A stretch of 64,000 bases of DNA from Pasteurella multocida subsp. multocida OH4807 (GCA_000973525.1 CP004391.1:186001-250000); one strand, 5' to 3'; positions 36,495 to 47,104 are shown, numbered from the stretch's first letter. A program made the numbers and translations. The notes: generated by a model not told the origin, from the letters alone.

Positions 36495-36857
36495 ATGTTT
36501 TCAATCAAACGTCAACAAGGGGCGAGATTTGAATCCCAAGCTCGCCTCTTTTTAGAATCTAAAGGTCTGAAATTTATCGCGTCTAATCAAACGTTTAAAT
36601 GTGGGGAACTTGATTTAATCATGTTAGATCAAGATACTGTTGTCTTTATTGAGGTGAGACAACGACGCAATACGGGCTTTGGCTCTGCAATTGATAGTGT
36701 AGATTGGCATAAACAACAAAAATGGCTTAACGCCGCAACACTCTGGTTGGCTCAACAAGATCGAAGCTTAGAAGATACGGACTGTCGCTTTGACCTGATC
36801 GCTTTCGGGAAAACGGAATTAGATATTGAATGGATTAAAAATTTTCTTGATGAATGA
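36495..36857 (+). CDS. yraN: YraN family nuclease-fold protein
   Basis: A 120-residue UPF0102 protein with an endonuclease-like fold: [17 protein letters not shown], then [20 protein letters not shown] (GExDLI and ExR pattern). Function is not established. It starts one base after lpoA and overlaps diaA by 4 bp, indicating one operon. Confidence 0.93.
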   Translation: MFSIKRQQGARFESQARLFLESKGLKFIASNQTFKCGELDLIMLDQDTVVFIEVRQRRNTGFGSAIDSVDWHKQQKWLNAATLWLAQQDRSLEDTDCRFDLIAFGKTELDIEWIKNFLDE

Positions 36858-37444
36858 CTATGTTAGAAAAAGTTAAAGATTTATATACAGAGAGTATTCA
36901 AACTCAAATTTCTGCTTCAAGCCTATTGCCTGAACATATTGCCCAAGCGACGCAATGCCTCGTCAATTGTTTACTGGGGGGCAATAAAGTGATTGCCTGT
37001 GGACAGGGGCGCTCCTATATTAATGCTCAGCTTTTAGTCGCGAATTTGCTCAATCGTTATGAATTATCTCGCCCTAGTTTTCCCTCTGTCTTGCTGAGTT
37101 TGGATAGTGCAATCCATGCAGCAACAATGCTTGATAACAGCACAGAGACTCTATTTCAGCGCCAATTTAATGCTGTGGCACAACCTGGGGACATTCTAGT
37201 CGCTTTTTCTCCCCTCCCCCAAAATGAAGACTTAATTACCAATGTGATTAACAGTGCTGTCAATAAAGGGATTCAGGTCGTTGTCCTTACTGGAGCAGGA
37301 AATGATCATATTCAAGGTTTTTTAACTGAAAATGACTTAGAAATATCGGTTCCTGCAGTGAAAGAAAGTCGCATTATTGAAAACCATTGCTTGATTGTGA
37401 ATCTCATTTGTGAGCTCATTGATTACAGCTTATTCTCTCACTGA
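36854..37444 (+). CDS. diaA: DnaA initiator-associating protein DiaA (SIS domain)
   Basis: DiaA binds DnaA and helps it assemble on oriC. The 196-residue SIS-domain protein reads [20 protein letters not shown] near the start and [18 protein letters not shown], a slightly altered SIS loop. Start may be the ATG at 36854 or 36860. It overlaps yraN by 4 bp (ATGA). Confidence 0.9.
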   Translation: MTMLEKVKDLYTESIQTQISASSLLPEHIAQATQCLVNCLLGGNKVIACGQGRSYINAQLLVANLLNRYELSRPSFPSVLLSLDSAIHAATMLDNSTETLFQRQFNAVAQPGDILVAFSPLPQNEDLITNVINSAVNKGIQVVVLTGAGNDHIQGFLTENDLEISVPAVKESRIIENHCLIVNLICELIDYSLFSH

Positions 37445-37515
37445 TAACTTGACAACAGGCAGAATTTAAACAACACTAAATCTGGTTTCGTTATACATGA
37501 CTAAGGAGAATTCAT

Positions 37516-38100
37516 ATGAATATGAATACATTGAAAAAACTTTCTTTCATTTTAGGTGCCACAATATTATTACAAGGTTGTGTTGCTGCAACAATTGCGG
37601 GCACAGCTGCTGTGGCAACAAAAGTGGCGACGGATCCAAGAACTGTCGGAACACAAGTCGATGACGAGACACTTGAAGAAAAAGTACGTATTGCAATTCA
37701 TAAAGATGAGCAAGTCAAAACAGAAGCACGCATCAATATAGTGTCTTATAGCGGACGTGTTCTCCTTATTGGTCAAGCACCAAATGGTAATCTTGCTGAA
37801 GTTGCAACTAGTCTTACTAAAGGGGTTGAAGGGGTAAATGATGTTTACAACCAAATTCGTATCCAACCTAAAATTAGTTTTGGACAAATTACCAAAGATG
37901 GCTTAACCACTACAGAAATCAAATCTAAAATGTTAGTGGATTCGCGTGTTAAATCTACGGATATTAAGGTCATTACAGAAAATGGGGAAGTCTTTTTGAT
38001 GGGGAATGTGACACAAGCCCAAGCGGATGCAGCCGCAGATGTGGCACGTAATGTGTCTGGTGTCAAAAAAGTCATCAAAGTATTTCACTACTTAAATTAA
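37516..38100 (+). CDS. dolP: BON-domain outer-membrane lipoprotein DolP
   Basis: DolP (YraP) supports outer-membrane integrity. The 194-residue lipoprotein has a signal peptide with lipobox LQGC (Cys about residue 22) and two BON domains (VRIAIHKDEQVKTEARINIV and VKSTDIKVITENGEVFLMGN). An AAGGAG site precedes the ATG. It closes the lpoA-yraN-diaA cluster and ends before an uptake-signal terminator. Confidence 0.93.
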   Translation: MNMNTLKKLSFILGATILLQGCVAATIAGTAAVATKVATDPRTVGTQVDDETLEEKVRIAIHKDEQVKTEARINIVSYSGRVLLIGQAPNGNLAEVATSLTKGVEGVNDVYNQIRIQPKISFGQITKDGLTTTEIKSKMLVDSRVKSTDIKVITENGEVFLMGNVTQAQADAAADVARNVSGVKKVIKVFHYLN

Positions 38101-38104
38101 ACCA

Positions 38105-38143
38105 AAAGTGCGGTTGAAATTGATAATATTTCAACCGCACTTT
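38105..38143. terminator. Bidirectional terminator built from inverted uptake-signal sequences
   Basis: AAAGTGCGGTTGAAAT pairs with ATTTCAACCGCACTTT. It separates the convergent dolP and ribE genes and is a typical dual-use uptake signal. Confidence 0.85.
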
Positions 38144-38164
38144 CTTTATCGAATATAAAAAAAC

Positions 38165-38782
38165 TCACTCCCCTTTTCTGCCAGCTAAGTAACGCTCAAC
38201 CGTATCCACAATTGCTTGTGTTTGGGGATCTATCTCGATATTAACTTTATCACCTATGGCACGTTTTCCAATCAATGTACGGGTTAATGTTTCAGGAATA
38301 AGATTGACACAAAATTGTTGTTCTTTCACTTCACCAATCGTCAAACTAATCCCATCTATTGCAATAAAACCTTTGGTTAAAATATATTTCATGACCTCAA
38401 GATTGGGCAGTTCAAACCAAATTTGGTAATTATTTTCTGATAAAACAATCTGTTTTACTTCTGCAGTACAATAGACATGACCAGATAAAAGATGTCCACC
38501 AATTTCACTGCCCATTTGCATCGCTCGTTCAATATTAACGTAATCCCCAACAGATAACGAACCTAAATTGGTAATGCGTAATGTTTCAGCCATTAAATCG
38601 AAACTCACTAAATCTTGATTTATTTCTGTAACGGTCAAACAAACGCCATTATTCGCAACGGAAGCACCAATTTCTAATCCTTTCAGCATTTCTTGTGGCA
38701 TTTTCACAATCTGTGTTCTAAAATTAGCCTTGTCTTGAATAGAAACAACCATTGCTGTTCCCTGAACAATACCTGTAAACAT
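38165..38782 (-). CDS. ribE: Riboflavin synthase alpha chain
   Basis: Dismutates two lumazines to riboflavin. The 205-residue protein starts [12 protein letters not shown] and shows the tandem lumazine-binding domains: GVCLTVTEI with GGHLLSGHV, and [10 protein letters not shown] with NIEIDP. Length is normal. It is divergent from norM with a short shared promoter region. Confidence 0.95.
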   Translation of the reverse strand: MFTGIVQGTAMVVSIQDKANFRTQIVKMPQEMLKGLEIGASVANNGVCLTVTEINQDLVSFDLMAETLRITNLGSLSVGDYVNIERAMQMGSEIGGHLLSGHVYCTAEVKQIVLSENNYQIWFELPNLEVMKYILTKGFIAIDGISLTIGEVKEQQFCVNLIPETLTRTLIGKRAIGDKVNIEIDPQTQAIVDTVERYLAGRKGE

Positions 38783-38838
38783 CTTCTTCTCTCTATTTAA
38801 ACTAACTATTTTATTATTATAACAAACTCGGAATTTTT

Positions 38839-40233
38839 ATGAAATTTATAGATCTTAATGCGTACAAAACGGAAGCTAAAAAATTAATTCTCATTGCCCT
38901 TCCTATATTGATGGCACAAATTGCTCAAAACTCGATGGGCTTAGTGGATACGATTATGGCAGGACGTGTCAGTTCAGCAGATATGGCAGCAATTTCAGTT
39001 GGTGCATCAATTTGGTTTCCATTAGTACTTTTTGGACATGGTTTATTATTAGCCCTTCCCCCAACGATTTCTTACTTGAACGGTTCGGGAAAACGCCATC
39101 ACATTGCCCATCAAGTACGCCAAGGCATTTGGATCATTTTATTTAGTTGCCTACCATTAGGTTTACTTATCTATTATAGTTATTATGTCTTTGATTATAT
39201 GCAGGTCGAGGCACACCTTAAAGATATCACGATTGGTTATTTGCACACGATGCTCTGGGGGCTGCCTGCTTATCTCTTAATGATCAATTTCCGCTGTTTA
39301 AATGATGGAATTGCAAAAACAAAACCAGCAATGGTGATTACTTTTCTTGGTTTAATCTTAAATATTCCTCTTAACTATATTTTTATTTATGGCAAGCTCG
39401 GTGCACCTGCTTTAGGTGCAGTAGGATGTGGTATCGCCACTGCAATTGTCAATTGGTTTATGTGTATTCTTATGATTGCTTATTGTAAACATGCACGTAA
39501 TCAACGCGATCTCAATGTCTTCGAAAACCTTATTGAAAAGCCTAACGTGGCGACGCTGAAAAAATTACTAAACTTAGGTTTTCCTATCGCAGTTGCCTTA
39601 TTTTGTGAAGTCGCTTTATTTGCCTTAACCGCACTGCTGCTATCCCCATTAGGGACAAATATTGTTGCTAGCCATCAAATTGCACTCAATACGAGCTCAT
39701 TCTTATTTATGTTGCCGATGTCATTAGGGATGGCGACTACGATTTTAGTTGGTCAACGTTTGGGGGAAGGTGAAACAGATAAAGCGAAAAAAGTCTGTTA
39801 TTCTGCCCTAATTGTTGGTTTATCCATTGCCTTTATCACTGCTGCAATTACGGTCATTTTTCGTGTTGAGATCGCACAAATCTTCGTAAAAGATGTTCAA
39901 GTCATCGCAATGGCTAGTACATTATTGCTATTAGCTGCACTGTATCAATTCTCAGATACCGTACAAGTTGTGGCAGGAGGCGCTTTACGCGGCTACAAAG
40001 ATACTAAAGCTATCCTATACATTACACTATTTTGTTATTGGGGAGTGGGTATGCCGATTGGTTATACATTAGCTCGTACCAATTTGCTCATGCCAGCCCT
40101 AGGTGCGGAAGGCTTTTGGATAGGCTTCGTCGTCAGTTTGACCATTGCAGCAGTTTTCCTCATGTTAAGAATGAATAAAATTCACGCTAAACCAGACGAT
40201 GTCCTGTTTGCTCAATTAGAGAAATTGAAATAA
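38839..40233 (+). CDS. norM: MATE-family multidrug efflux protein NorM
   Basis: A 464-residue, 12-TM cation-coupled drug exporter. Characteristic MATE segments: [20 protein letters not shown] near the N-terminus, [20 protein letters not shown] and [19 protein letters not shown]. It ends with a one-base overlap (TAATG) into the truncated oxidoreductase. Confidence 0.93.
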   Translation: MKFIDLNAYKTEAKKLILIALPILMAQIAQNSMGLVDTIMAGRVSSADMAAISVGASIWFPLVLFGHGLLLALPPTISYLNGSGKRHHIAHQVRQGIWIILFSCLPLGLLIYYSYYVFDYMQVEAHLKDITIGYLHTMLWGLPAYLLMINFRCLNDGIAKTKPAMVITFLGLILNIPLNYIFIYGKLGAPALGAVGCGIATAIVNWFMCILMIAYCKHARNQRDLNVFENLIEKPNVATLKKLLNLGFPIAVALFCEVALFALTALLLSPLGTNIVASHQIALNTSSFLFMLPMSLGMATTILVGQRLGEGETDKAKKVCYSALIVGLSIAFITAAITVIFRVEIAQIFVKDVQVIAMASTLLLLAALYQFSDTVQVVAGGALRGYKDTKAILYITLFCYWGVGMPIGYTLARTNLLMPALGAEGFWIGFVVSLTIAAVFLMLRMNKIHAKPDDVLFAQLEKLK

Positions 40234-40622
40234 TGAAAAAAATAATTAATGTAGGGATTGCCGGCTTTGGTATGTCAGCAAAAACATTTCATGCCCCCTT
40301 TCTCGATCTTGATCCTCATTTTCAGATTAAAAAAGTATTTGAAAGAACAACTGAGGTTGCAAAAACCATTTATCCTTATGTTGAGGTTGTGCATGATTTT
40401 AACGCATTATTAACACCAGATATTGATCTGGTGATTATTACTACGCCTAATCAAACACACTATACATTAGCCAAAAATGCTATTCTTGCCGGAAAACATG
40501 TTGTAGTAGAAAAACCCCTCGCAATTACAGCACAACACGCATTGGAACTTGATCAGTTAGCCCAAACTCATCATGTTGTTTTATCCGTCTATTTTGTTGA
40601 GCCAACATCTCTCCATCTATGA
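40233..40622 (+). pseudogene. Gfo/Idh/MocA oxidoreductase, N-terminal fragment
   Basis: The first 120 residues are a clear NAD(P)-binding Rossmann domain: GIAGFGMSAKTFHAPFLDLD and HYTLAKNAILAGKHVVVEKP, with the catalytic EKP motif. After VLSVY the sequence leaves the family and ends in 9 foreign residues taken from DNA shared with the integrase remnant. The C-terminal substrate domain (normally over 200 residues) is missing. The start overlaps norM by one base, so it was part of a norM operon. Confidence 0.85.
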
Positions 40623-41227
40623 TTTGCTGTAATGGTAGGTTTTAAATCGTGAACAGGTAAACCGTCTCTTAAAACTTCATCAATCGGCTCGATGGTAACC
40701 GCATAAAGTGATAATACGCCTTTCCCCTCTTTATCTAAATGTTTCACACTCTCAATCAATAAAGTAGGTGTGATTGCCGTGATAGGAATATTGCCTAGCT
40801 TGCTAAAAATATGTTTTTCTAAGCGTAACCAGTTTTTTTCCATTGTTAGCTGTTCAACTTCTAATGCTCGTTTAGCTTTCCATCTTTCTGCCACACTATA
40901 AAAGGTGTTAGCTAGTTTCTGCTGTTCTTCAAGGGCGATTTGTTGGCGGTGGATTTGTGGATCGATATTTTGAGCAAGCAAAGCAAGATATTCATCACGT
41001 TGCTTTCTTGCTTGAGCCAAAGAAATATCAGGGTATTTGCCTATACCTAATAAAGCACGTTTTTTAGGTTCTGTGAAAGGTTTATAGTAGCTAAATCGCC
41101 ACAATTTCGAACCGCTAAACTTTACAAGGAGGTATAGCCCTTTTCCGTCAGCTAAGGTGTAATCTTTATCTTTGGCTTTTGCTCTATCTACTTCTGTGTT
41201 GGTAAGTGGTTTAGTTATACGAGCCAT
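40589..41227 (-). pseudogene. P4-type tyrosine integrase, truncated (N-terminal and SAM-like domains only)
   Basis: It starts with MARITKPLTNTEVDRAKAKD and the DUF4102 pattern (YTLADGKGLYLLVKFSGSKL, LLGIGKYPDISLAQARKQRD), then a SAM-like core-binding domain (YSVAERWKAKRALEVEQLTM). The catalytic domain with the R-H-R-Y residues is absent. The last 35 residues do not resemble an integrase and run into the oxidoreductase. It lies about 300 bp past the 3' end of tRNA-Val(GAC), the classic position of an island integrase, so this is the scar of a lost island. Confidence 0.85.
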
Positions 41228-41392
41228 TGGGATAGCCTATTTTTAGTTATACGTTTTAATTTCAGGTGAACAATGTTATATAACTAAAAACAAAAATAAT
41301 TATGAACAAAGCCTTAAGTAGCAAGGGTTCTGATGATTTTAGCTATACGAATTTTTTGAAATATGTCACCGTATAGCTAAGTGTATAACTAA
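41211..41392. repeat. Six copies of TTAGYTATACG-like repeat
   Basis: Direct copies at 41211-41221, 41243-41253 and 41339-41349; inverted copies at about 41278-41287, 41370-41380 and 41383-41392. They lie between tRNA-Val and the integrase start, the first inside its opening codons. They look like integrase arm-type sites or int-promoter operators. The rest of this interval (41228-41524) holds no gene. Confidence 0.55.
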
Positions 41393-41488
41393 ATTTAGCG
41401 GTTGTAAACGTACGGGAACGTAAGAGAAAATAAGAAAGCGAAAGATAAGATTTAATAAAATCAAATAGTTAGTTTATTAAAACGCAAT

Positions 41489-41520
41489 AAAAAATCCCTC
41501 GTCGTAAGACAAGGGATTGG
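41489..41520 (-). terminator. tRNA-Val terminator
   Basis: AATCCCT pairs with AGGGATT around a 12-base loop, followed by T6 on the minus strand, directly behind the tRNA 3' end. Confidence 0.75.
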
Positions 41521-41524
41521 AAAA

Positions 41525-41601
41525 TGGTGCGACTAGCTGGACTCGAACCAGTGACCCCCACCATGTCAAGGTGGTGCTCTAACCAACTGAGCTATAGTCG
41601 C
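41525..41601 (-). tRNA. tRNA-Val(GAC)
   Basis: A 77-nt cloverleaf including the encoded CCA. The acceptor stem pairs GCGACTA with TAGTCGC. D arm AGCTCAGTTGGTTAGAGC; anticodon loop CTTGACA gives anticodon GAC (Val); T arm GGTTCGAGTCC. It was the likely integration site of the island whose integrase remnant is at 40589-41227. Confidence 0.95.
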
Positions 41602-41845
41602 ATCGTGAAAAGCAGCGCTATCATATAAAGTTTTAAAATATAAAACAAGTTTTTTTTACGTTCGGCTTTTTAATTGTTAAAAAAACCATCACATACCCTT
41701 AACTAAAACGGGGAATTTCGAATTTGTGATCTCGATCTAATTTTATTTTCAGCGTATAATATGCCCAGTTTTTTCTTGCAACCTTGAATGACATTAAGAA
41801 AGCAAGAAACGGTATTTTACAACTTATTTATTTACGGAGCAGGTA

Positions 41846-43285
41846 ATGTCTAGAAGATTAAGAAGAACAAAGATCGTATGTACAATGGGTCCATCAACAG
41901 AACGTGGTAATAATCTTGAGAAAATTATCATGGCAGGTGCTAACGTTGTACGTATGAACTTTTCTCATGGCACACCAGAAGACCATATCGGTCGCGCTGA
42001 AAAAGTACGTGAAATTGCAAAAAAACTTGGTAAAACAGTTGCAATTTTAGGGGACTTACAAGGTCCTAAAATTCGTGTTTCAACATTTAAAGATGGCAAA
42101 ATTTTCTTAAATATTGGTGATAAATTTGTTCTTGACGCAGAATTACCTAAAGGAGAAGGCACACAAGAAGGCGTAGGTCTAGACTATAAAACCTTACCAC
42201 AAGATGTAGTGCCTGGAGATATTCTATTATTGGACGATGGTCGTGTTCAGTTAAAAGTATTAGCAACAGAAGGTGCAAAAGTATTCACTGAAGTGACTGT
42301 TGGAGGACCTTTATCAAACAATAAAGGTATCAATAAATTAGGTGGTGGTTTATCAGCTGATGCGTTAACTGAGAAAGACAAAAATGATATTTTATTGGCT
42401 GCAAAAATTGGAGTGGATTATTTAGCAGTTTCATTCCCTCGTTCAAGTGCTGACTTAAACTATGCACGTGAATTAGCCCAAGCAGCAGGTTTAAATGCCA
42501 AAATTGTTGCGAAAGTTGAACGTGCAGAAACAGTAGCAACAACAGAAGCAATGGATGATATTATTTTAGCATCTGATGTAATTATGGTTGCACGTGGTGA
42601 CCTAGGCGTTGAAATCGGTGACCCTGAACTTGTTGGTGTACAGAAAAAATTAATTCGTCGTGCACGCCAATTAAATCGTGTTGTTATTACTGCAACACAA
42701 ATGATGGAATCCATGATCAGCAACCCAATGCCTACTCGTGCAGAAGTCATGGACGTTGCAAATGCAGTGTTAGATGGTACTGATGCAGTGATGCTTTCTG
42801 CTGAAACAGCTGCGGGTCAATATCCAGCCGAGACAGTTTCAACCATGGCTAAAGTATGTTTAGGTGCAGAAAAAATGCCTAGTATTAATGTTTCTCGTCA
42901 CCGTATGGATGTGCAGTTTGATACAATTGAAGAGTCTGTTGCTTTATCCGCAATGTATGCGGCTAACCATATGAAAGGTGTTGCTGCGATTATTGCAATG
43001 ACACATACTGGTCGTACTGCGCTGTTAATGTCACGCATTAGTTCTGGTTTGCCAATTTTCGCGTTATCACGTAATCAAAGTGCATTAAATCTTTGTGCAT
43101 TATATCGTGGTGTGACACCGATTTACTTTGATGAGGTTAGCCGTAATTCAAAAGGTGCTGCAGCTGCAATTCAATTATTAAAAGAAAAAGGCTTCTTAGT
43201 TTCTGGCGATCTAGTCTTATTAACTCAAGGTGATGAAATATTAGCAAGTGGTACCAATACTTGCCGTACACTTGTTGTTGAATAA
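41846..43285 (+). CDS. pyk: Pyruvate kinase
   Basis: Converts phosphoenolpyruvate and ADP to pyruvate and ATP, the last step of glycolysis. The 479-residue enzyme begins [20 protein letters not shown] and has [19 protein letters not shown] (catalytic Lys), [12 protein letters not shown] and TATQMMESM. The RR-LRRTK start and length match the PykA type. A GGAGCAGGT site precedes the ATG. It stands alone between tRNA-Val and a terminator. Confidence 0.96.
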   Translation: MSRRLRRTKIVCTMGPSTERGNNLEKIIMAGANVVRMNFSHGTPEDHIGRAEKVREIAKKLGKTVAILGDLQGPKIRVSTFKDGKIFLNIGDKFVLDAELPKGEGTQEGVGLDYKTLPQDVVPGDILLLDDGRVQLKVLATEGAKVFTEVTVGGPLSNNKGINKLGGGLSADALTEKDKNDILLAAKIGVDYLAVSFPRSSADLNYARELAQAAGLNAKIVAKVERAETVATTEAMDDIILASDVIMVARGDLGVEIGDPELVGVQKKLIRRARQLNRVVITATQMMESMISNPMPTRAEVMDVANAVLDGTDAVMLSAETAAGQYPAETVSTMAKVCLGAEKMPSINVSRHRMDVQFDTIEESVALSAMYAANHMKGVAAIIAMTHTGRTALLMSRISSGLPIFALSRNQSALNLCALYRGVTPIYFDEVSRNSKGAAAAIQLLKEKGFLVSGDLVLLTQGDEILASGTNTCRTLVVE

Positions 43286-43301
43286 TAACTAGTTGTAAAA
43301 A

Positions 43302-43328
43302 AAGCGGGGAATCTTCCCCGCTTTTTGT
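43302..43328 (+). terminator. pyk terminator
   Basis: AAAGCGGGGAA-TC-TTCCCCGCTTT with T tail. Confidence 0.85.
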
Positions 43329-43412
43329 TTCTGTTTTTACCTTCTCTTTATTTTTCTGACAATCTCATCCTGTATTTTGACGATAACTTCTCTATTTACC
43401 CCAATTAATTCT

Positions 43413-43751
43413 TTATTTTTGTTCATTAAATGCTTCAAGTGCACGTAATGAATACGTGTATGCAGCACCTGCATTAAGAGCGATAGCTGTAGCAAGTGCC
43501 GCAGCAACTTCTTCCTCCGTTGCTCCAGCTTTTACAGCCTCAGCTGCATGTACACCGATACAACTTTCACAGCGTGTTGTCACAGCCACCGCTAACGCAA
43601 TCAGTTCACGTGTCTTTGCATCTAAAACATTATTTTCTCCAGCCGCTGTATTTAATGCGCTATAAGCCTGTAACATTTTGGGGTATTTTTGTCCTAATGC
43701 GCCAAATGATTTTTTTACATGTGATACATCACTTTTCCAATCTGCAAACAT
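43413..43751 (-). CDS. AhpD-like carboxymuconolactone decarboxylase family protein
   Basis: A 112-residue all-helical protein with the redox CxxC motif in TRCESCIGVHAAEAVKAGAT, typical of AhpD-like alkylhydroperoxidases. The motif and downstream His suggest peroxidase or thiol-disulfide activity; the in vivo substrate is unknown. It has its own ribosome site and stands alone. Confidence 0.88.
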   Translation of the reverse strand: MFADWKSDVSHVKKSFGALGQKYPKMLQAYSALNTAAGENNVLDAKTRELIALAVAVTTRCESCIGVHAAEAVKAGATEEEVAAALATAIALNAGAAYTYSLRALEAFNEQK

Positions 43752-44035
43752 CTTTTACTCCTATAATCTAACTGAAAAAACTTATTCGAAATTATATAGC
43801 CTATTTTAGAACGATTCTAGCGTAAATAGAGAAAGTTATTCTGTGATTTATTTACTCTTTCGATTAAATATAAACTAAGATCACATTTTTCATTTTATCT
43901 AGGTGTTATTTTTGTTGAATTTATGTACAATCAAAATATGCTTTTATTTATATCAATGATATGAATGTCGATTAAAGCAATGACTGCTCTAACTAGAGCA
44001 AGTGGGCTGATTCTATATGATATAGGAGAAACGAG

Positions 44036-44728
44036 ATGAAAAAGCTATTTTTATTAACATGCACTATATTCGTTTTAACGGCTTGTAAAACTGAGATCGA
44101 AAAAAATGTCTCTCTCAACTCTCTCTTGAACGACGCAATGAAAACCGAACATGCAACGTTAAATGTCCAAATCACATCTTGTCATAGTCACGAGGACTCA
44201 AGAAAACCATCAGAAGATCTAGTTAAAATACAGAAAAAAATCCCAACAGTTTTTACTAAAGCAACGTACAAAGAATGTTTTTCTAAACAATTTAATACCT
44301 TTGCAAGTTTTGAAATCCCAATTGATATAGGGAAATTAAAAAATGAATCAGAATTTAAAAATGACGTCAGTATCTATAGCTACAAAAATCGTCAATTAAA
44401 TGTCAGAACCACAGCGAAGTTAGCTAAAAATATCCGTAACTTTGTTGAAAATGAATTTATCAATGAGCTCGATTTCAATATCTTAATTAGTTTAAAAAAT
44501 GATACAAAAAACAGCCATACATTTAATGTCTACTCTGCTTATATTGATGATAACCCAACAGCAATTAATTATTTAACCTTAGATGCTGGCGAAGAAATGA
44601 AAATTAAGCTTTCAAATACTTCTGCCGATTCTTTGTGGGTATATGATGATGGTGGCGATACAACGGTTCTGAGTTCACCTTTTGAATTGGATGAGATTTT
44701 AGATGCACTTTATAGCCCATCAAAATAA
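44036..44728 (+). CDS. Hypothetical lipoprotein (230 aa)
   Basis: The N-terminus has a clear signal peptide and lipobox LTAC (Cys about residue 18). The body resembles small DUF7424-type lipoproteins but I am not sure; function unknown. It is rich in Asn, Lys and Ser and has a C-terminal beta-rich part (NSHTFNVYSAYIDDNPTAIN, then DAGEEMKIKLSNTSADSLWV). An AGGAG site precedes the ATG, and a strong terminator follows, so it is a single-gene unit. Base composition is more AT-rich than the neighbours, which suggests transfer. Confidence 0.75.
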   Translation: MKKLFLLTCTIFVLTACKTEIEKNVSLNSLLNDAMKTEHATLNVQITSCHSHEDSRKPSEDLVKIQKKIPTVFTKATYKECFSKQFNTFASFEIPIDIGKLKNESEFKNDVSIYSYKNRQLNVRTTAKLAKNIRNFVENEFINELDFNILISLKNDTKNSHTFNVYSAYIDDNPTAINYLTLDAGEEMKIKLSNTSADSLWVYDDGGDTTVLSSPFELDEILDALYSPSK

Positions 44729-44734
44729 GAATTA

Positions 44735-44767
44735 AAAAATCCCCTAAGCACTCTTAGGGGATTTTTT
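44735..44767. terminator. Bidirectional terminator between lipoprotein gene and csp
   Basis: AAAAAATCCCCTAAG pairs with CTTAGGGGATTTTTT. Confidence 0.85.
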
Positions 44768-44787
44768 ATCTACAGATGCTCAATCGA

Positions 44788-44997
44788 TTAAAGTACTTTA
44801 ACATCAATTGCAGCTGGACCACGTTGAGAGTCTTGTACGCTATACTCAACACGATCACCTTCATTTAAAGTTCTATAGTTAGAACCGACGATACCAGAAA
44901 AGTGAACGAATAAATCTTTACCACCATCTGCTGGAGTAATGAAACCAAAGCCTTTATCAGAATTGAACCATTTTACTGTGCCATTTAATTTAGACAT
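44788..44997 (-). CDS. cspD: Cold-shock domain protein
   Basis: A 69-residue single CSD protein, a small RNA chaperone. RNP1 is KGFGFITP and RNP2 is LFVHFSGI. Naming as CspD follows Haemophilus usage and is tentative. An AGAGGAAG site precedes the ATG. Confidence 0.9.
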   Translation of the reverse strand: MSKLNGTVKWFNSDKGFGFITPADGGKDLFVHFSGIVGSNYRTLNEGDRVEYSVQDSQRGPAAIDVKVL

Positions 44998-45341
44998 ATT
45001 GTCTTCCTCTTATAAATTGAAATTTAAAATATCATGCTTGAAACAAGCGTAGTGCTAATAACTGTTACTTAAATAGAGAGAAGTAAAAGTGCTTTTCAAG
45101 TAACAAATAACGCTTGTAAATGAGGAAGAACTGTACTAACTAACTTATATAAAGACGGGTCTAGCAGCAAGCATTAGAACACGTTGCTCTAATTAAAGCA
45201 AATAATATTTAAAATTATTTTTCATAGGGTTAAAAACAGCCTACCTATAAAGGTGCATTTTTCTCCAATGCATTGCTTTTCTGAAACTTTTTCATTATCC
45301 TACTTTTTGAGTCAACTATTAAAAATAGTAAAGGGTAAATT
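44998..45341 (-). other. Intergenic region holding csp leader and tehB promoter
   Basis: No gene seen. The csp transcript probably starts inside this AT-rich stretch, leaving a long 5' untranslated leader as in cspA-type mRNAs, whose structure senses temperature. The tehB ribosome site is weak. Confidence 0.4.
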
Positions 45342-46202
45342 ATGAAAAATGAACTAATTTGTTATAAAAAAATGCCAGTTTGGACAGCAACCTCCTTACC
45401 GCAAATGTTTCAAGAAAAGCATAATACTAAAGTAGGCACTTGGGGAAAACTCACTGTGCTCAAGGGGCAGTTGAAGTTTTATCTGCTAACTGAAGATGGT
45501 GATGTTGTCAGTGAGCATATTTTTACGCCAGACAGTGAAATTCCTCTCGTTGAACCTCAGCTTTGGCATAAAGTTGAGCCACTTTCTGATGACTTAGAAT
45601 GTTATCTTGAATTTCATTGTAAAAAAGAAGATTACTTCAGTAAAAAATACAATATGACCCCTACTCACTCGGAAGTCAAAAGTGCGGTCGAAATTTTAAA
45701 TCCTTGCAAAGTGCTTGATTTAGGCTGTGGTCAAGGTCGTAATTCTCTATTTTTAAGTTTACTTGGTTATGATGTGACTTCTTGGGATCATAATGAAAAT
45801 AGCATTCAATTCTTAACTGACACGGCTCAAAAAGAAAACCTGTCAATTAAGAGTGCAATTTATGATATTAATTCGGCAAATATTCAAGAAAATTACGATT
45901 TCATTCTGTCAACTGTTGTCTTTATGTTCTTAAATCGTGAACGTATTCCACAAATTATTGAGAATATGCAAAATCACACTAATGCTGGTGGCTACAATTT
46001 AATCGTCGCAGCAATGAGCACAGACGATGTGCCTTGTCCGATACCTTTTTCGTTTACTTTTAAAGAAGGTGAATTGAAACAATATTATCAGGATTGGGAA
46101 TTGATTAAATACAATGAAGAAATGGGCGAATTACACAAAACCGATGAAAATGGCAATCGCATAAAAATGAAATTTGTCACAATGCTCGCAAAGAAAAAAT
46201 AA
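45342..46202 (+). CDS. tehB: TehB-type SAM-dependent methyltransferase (tellurite resistance)
   Basis: A 286-residue protein like Haemophilus TehB: an N-terminal cupin-like TehB_N domain (residues 1-90, MPVWTATSLPQMFQEKHNTK) is fused to a class I methyltransferase (VLDLGCGQGRNSLFLSLLGY at about 123-142). It likely methylates tellurite or another chalcogen oxyanion and aids resistance to oxidants. No tehA is seen in this window. Confidence 0.9.
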   Translation: MKNELICYKKMPVWTATSLPQMFQEKHNTKVGTWGKLTVLKGQLKFYLLTEDGDVVSEHIFTPDSEIPLVEPQLWHKVEPLSDDLECYLEFHCKKEDYFSKKYNMTPTHSEVKSAVEILNPCKVLDLGCGQGRNSLFLSLLGYDVTSWDHNENSIQFLTDTAQKENLSIKSAIYDINSANIQENYDFILSTVVFMFLNRERIPQIIENMQNHTNAGGYNLIVAAMSTDDVPCPIPFSFTFKEGELKQYYQDWELIKYNEEMGELHKTDENGNRIKMKFVTMLAKKK

Positions 46203-46211
46203 AACTGAAAT

Positions 46212-46250
46212 AAAAAAGACCGCACTTTAAATTACAGTGCGGTCTTTTTT
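46212..46250. terminator. Bidirectional uptake-signal terminator between tehB and dapD
   Basis: AAAAAAGACCGCACT pairs with AGTGCGGTCTTTTTT. Confidence 0.85.
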
Positions 46251-46279
46251 CCATAAATTTCTAAGATAACTGAGTAATC

Positions 46280-47104
46280 TTATTCATCAATGCTGCGTAA
46301 TAATTCGTTGATGCCCACTTTACCACGTGTTTTTTCATCGACTTTTTTCACAATGACTGCACAGTATAAGCTGTATTTACCACATTTAGACGGAAGACTA
46401 CCAGAAACAACAACAGAACCCGCTGGAACACGACCATAAGTAATTTCACCCGTTTCACGATCGTAAATTTTGGTAGATTGACCGATAAACACGCCCATTG
46501 AGATCACAGAACCTTCTTCAACGATCACGCCTTCTACGATTTCAGAACGCGCACCGATAAAACAGTTGTCTTCGATAATTGTTGGATTGGCTTGTAATGG
46601 CTCTAACACACCACCAATACCAACACCGCCTGATAAATGCACATTTTTACCAATTTGTGCACAAGAACCGACAGTTGCCCACGTATCAACCATTGTCCCT
46701 TCATCAACCCGGGCACCGATATTCACATAAGATGGCATTAATACGGTGTTTTTAGCAATGTATGCACCTTTACGCACTGCCGCTGGTGGCACAACACGGA
46801 ACCCTTCCTGTTGGAAACGTGCCGTATCATAGTCTGCAAATTTCATTGCAACTTTATCGTAATAATTGGTTTCTGCCCCTGCAATCACTTCATTGTCATT
46901 AATACGGAAAGATAATAACACCGCTTTTTTCAACCATTGATGTGTTACCCATTCGCCATCTATTTTTTCTGCAACACGGTATTTTCCACTGTCTAATCCT
47001 TCGATGACTTCTTCAATTGCTGCTCGTGTTTGTGCGTCTACTGTTTTTGGCGTAATTTCTGCGCGTTTCTCAAAAGCGGTTTCAATAATATTTTGTAATG
47101 ACAT
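46280..47104 (-). CDS. dapD: Tetrahydrodipicolinate N-succinyltransferase
   Basis: Adds succinyl to tetrahydrodipicolinate in lysine/diaminopimelate synthesis. The 274-residue protein has an N-terminal helical domain and a left-handed beta-helix made of hexapeptide repeats ([45 protein letters not shown]-like turns). Length is typical. Confidence 0.96.
   Translation of the reverse strand: MSLQNIIETAFEKRAEITPKTVDAQTRAAIEEVIEGLDSGKYRVAEKIDGEWVTHQWLKKAVLLSFRINDNEVIAGAETNYYDKVAMKFADYDTARFQQEGFRVVPPAAVRKGAYIAKNTVLMPSYVNIGARVDEGTMVDTWATVGSCAQIGKNVHLSGGVGIGGVLEPLQANPTIIEDNCFIGARSEIVEGVIVEEGSVISMGVFIGQSTKIYDRETGEITYGRVPAGSVVVSGSLPSKCGKYSLYCAVIVKKVDEKTRGKVGINELLRSIDE

Noticed and set aside
38105..38143. 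Inverted GTGCGGT words as a mobile-element end
   Set aside because: Paired uptake signals acting as terminators are common in this family; several similar pairs occur in the window.
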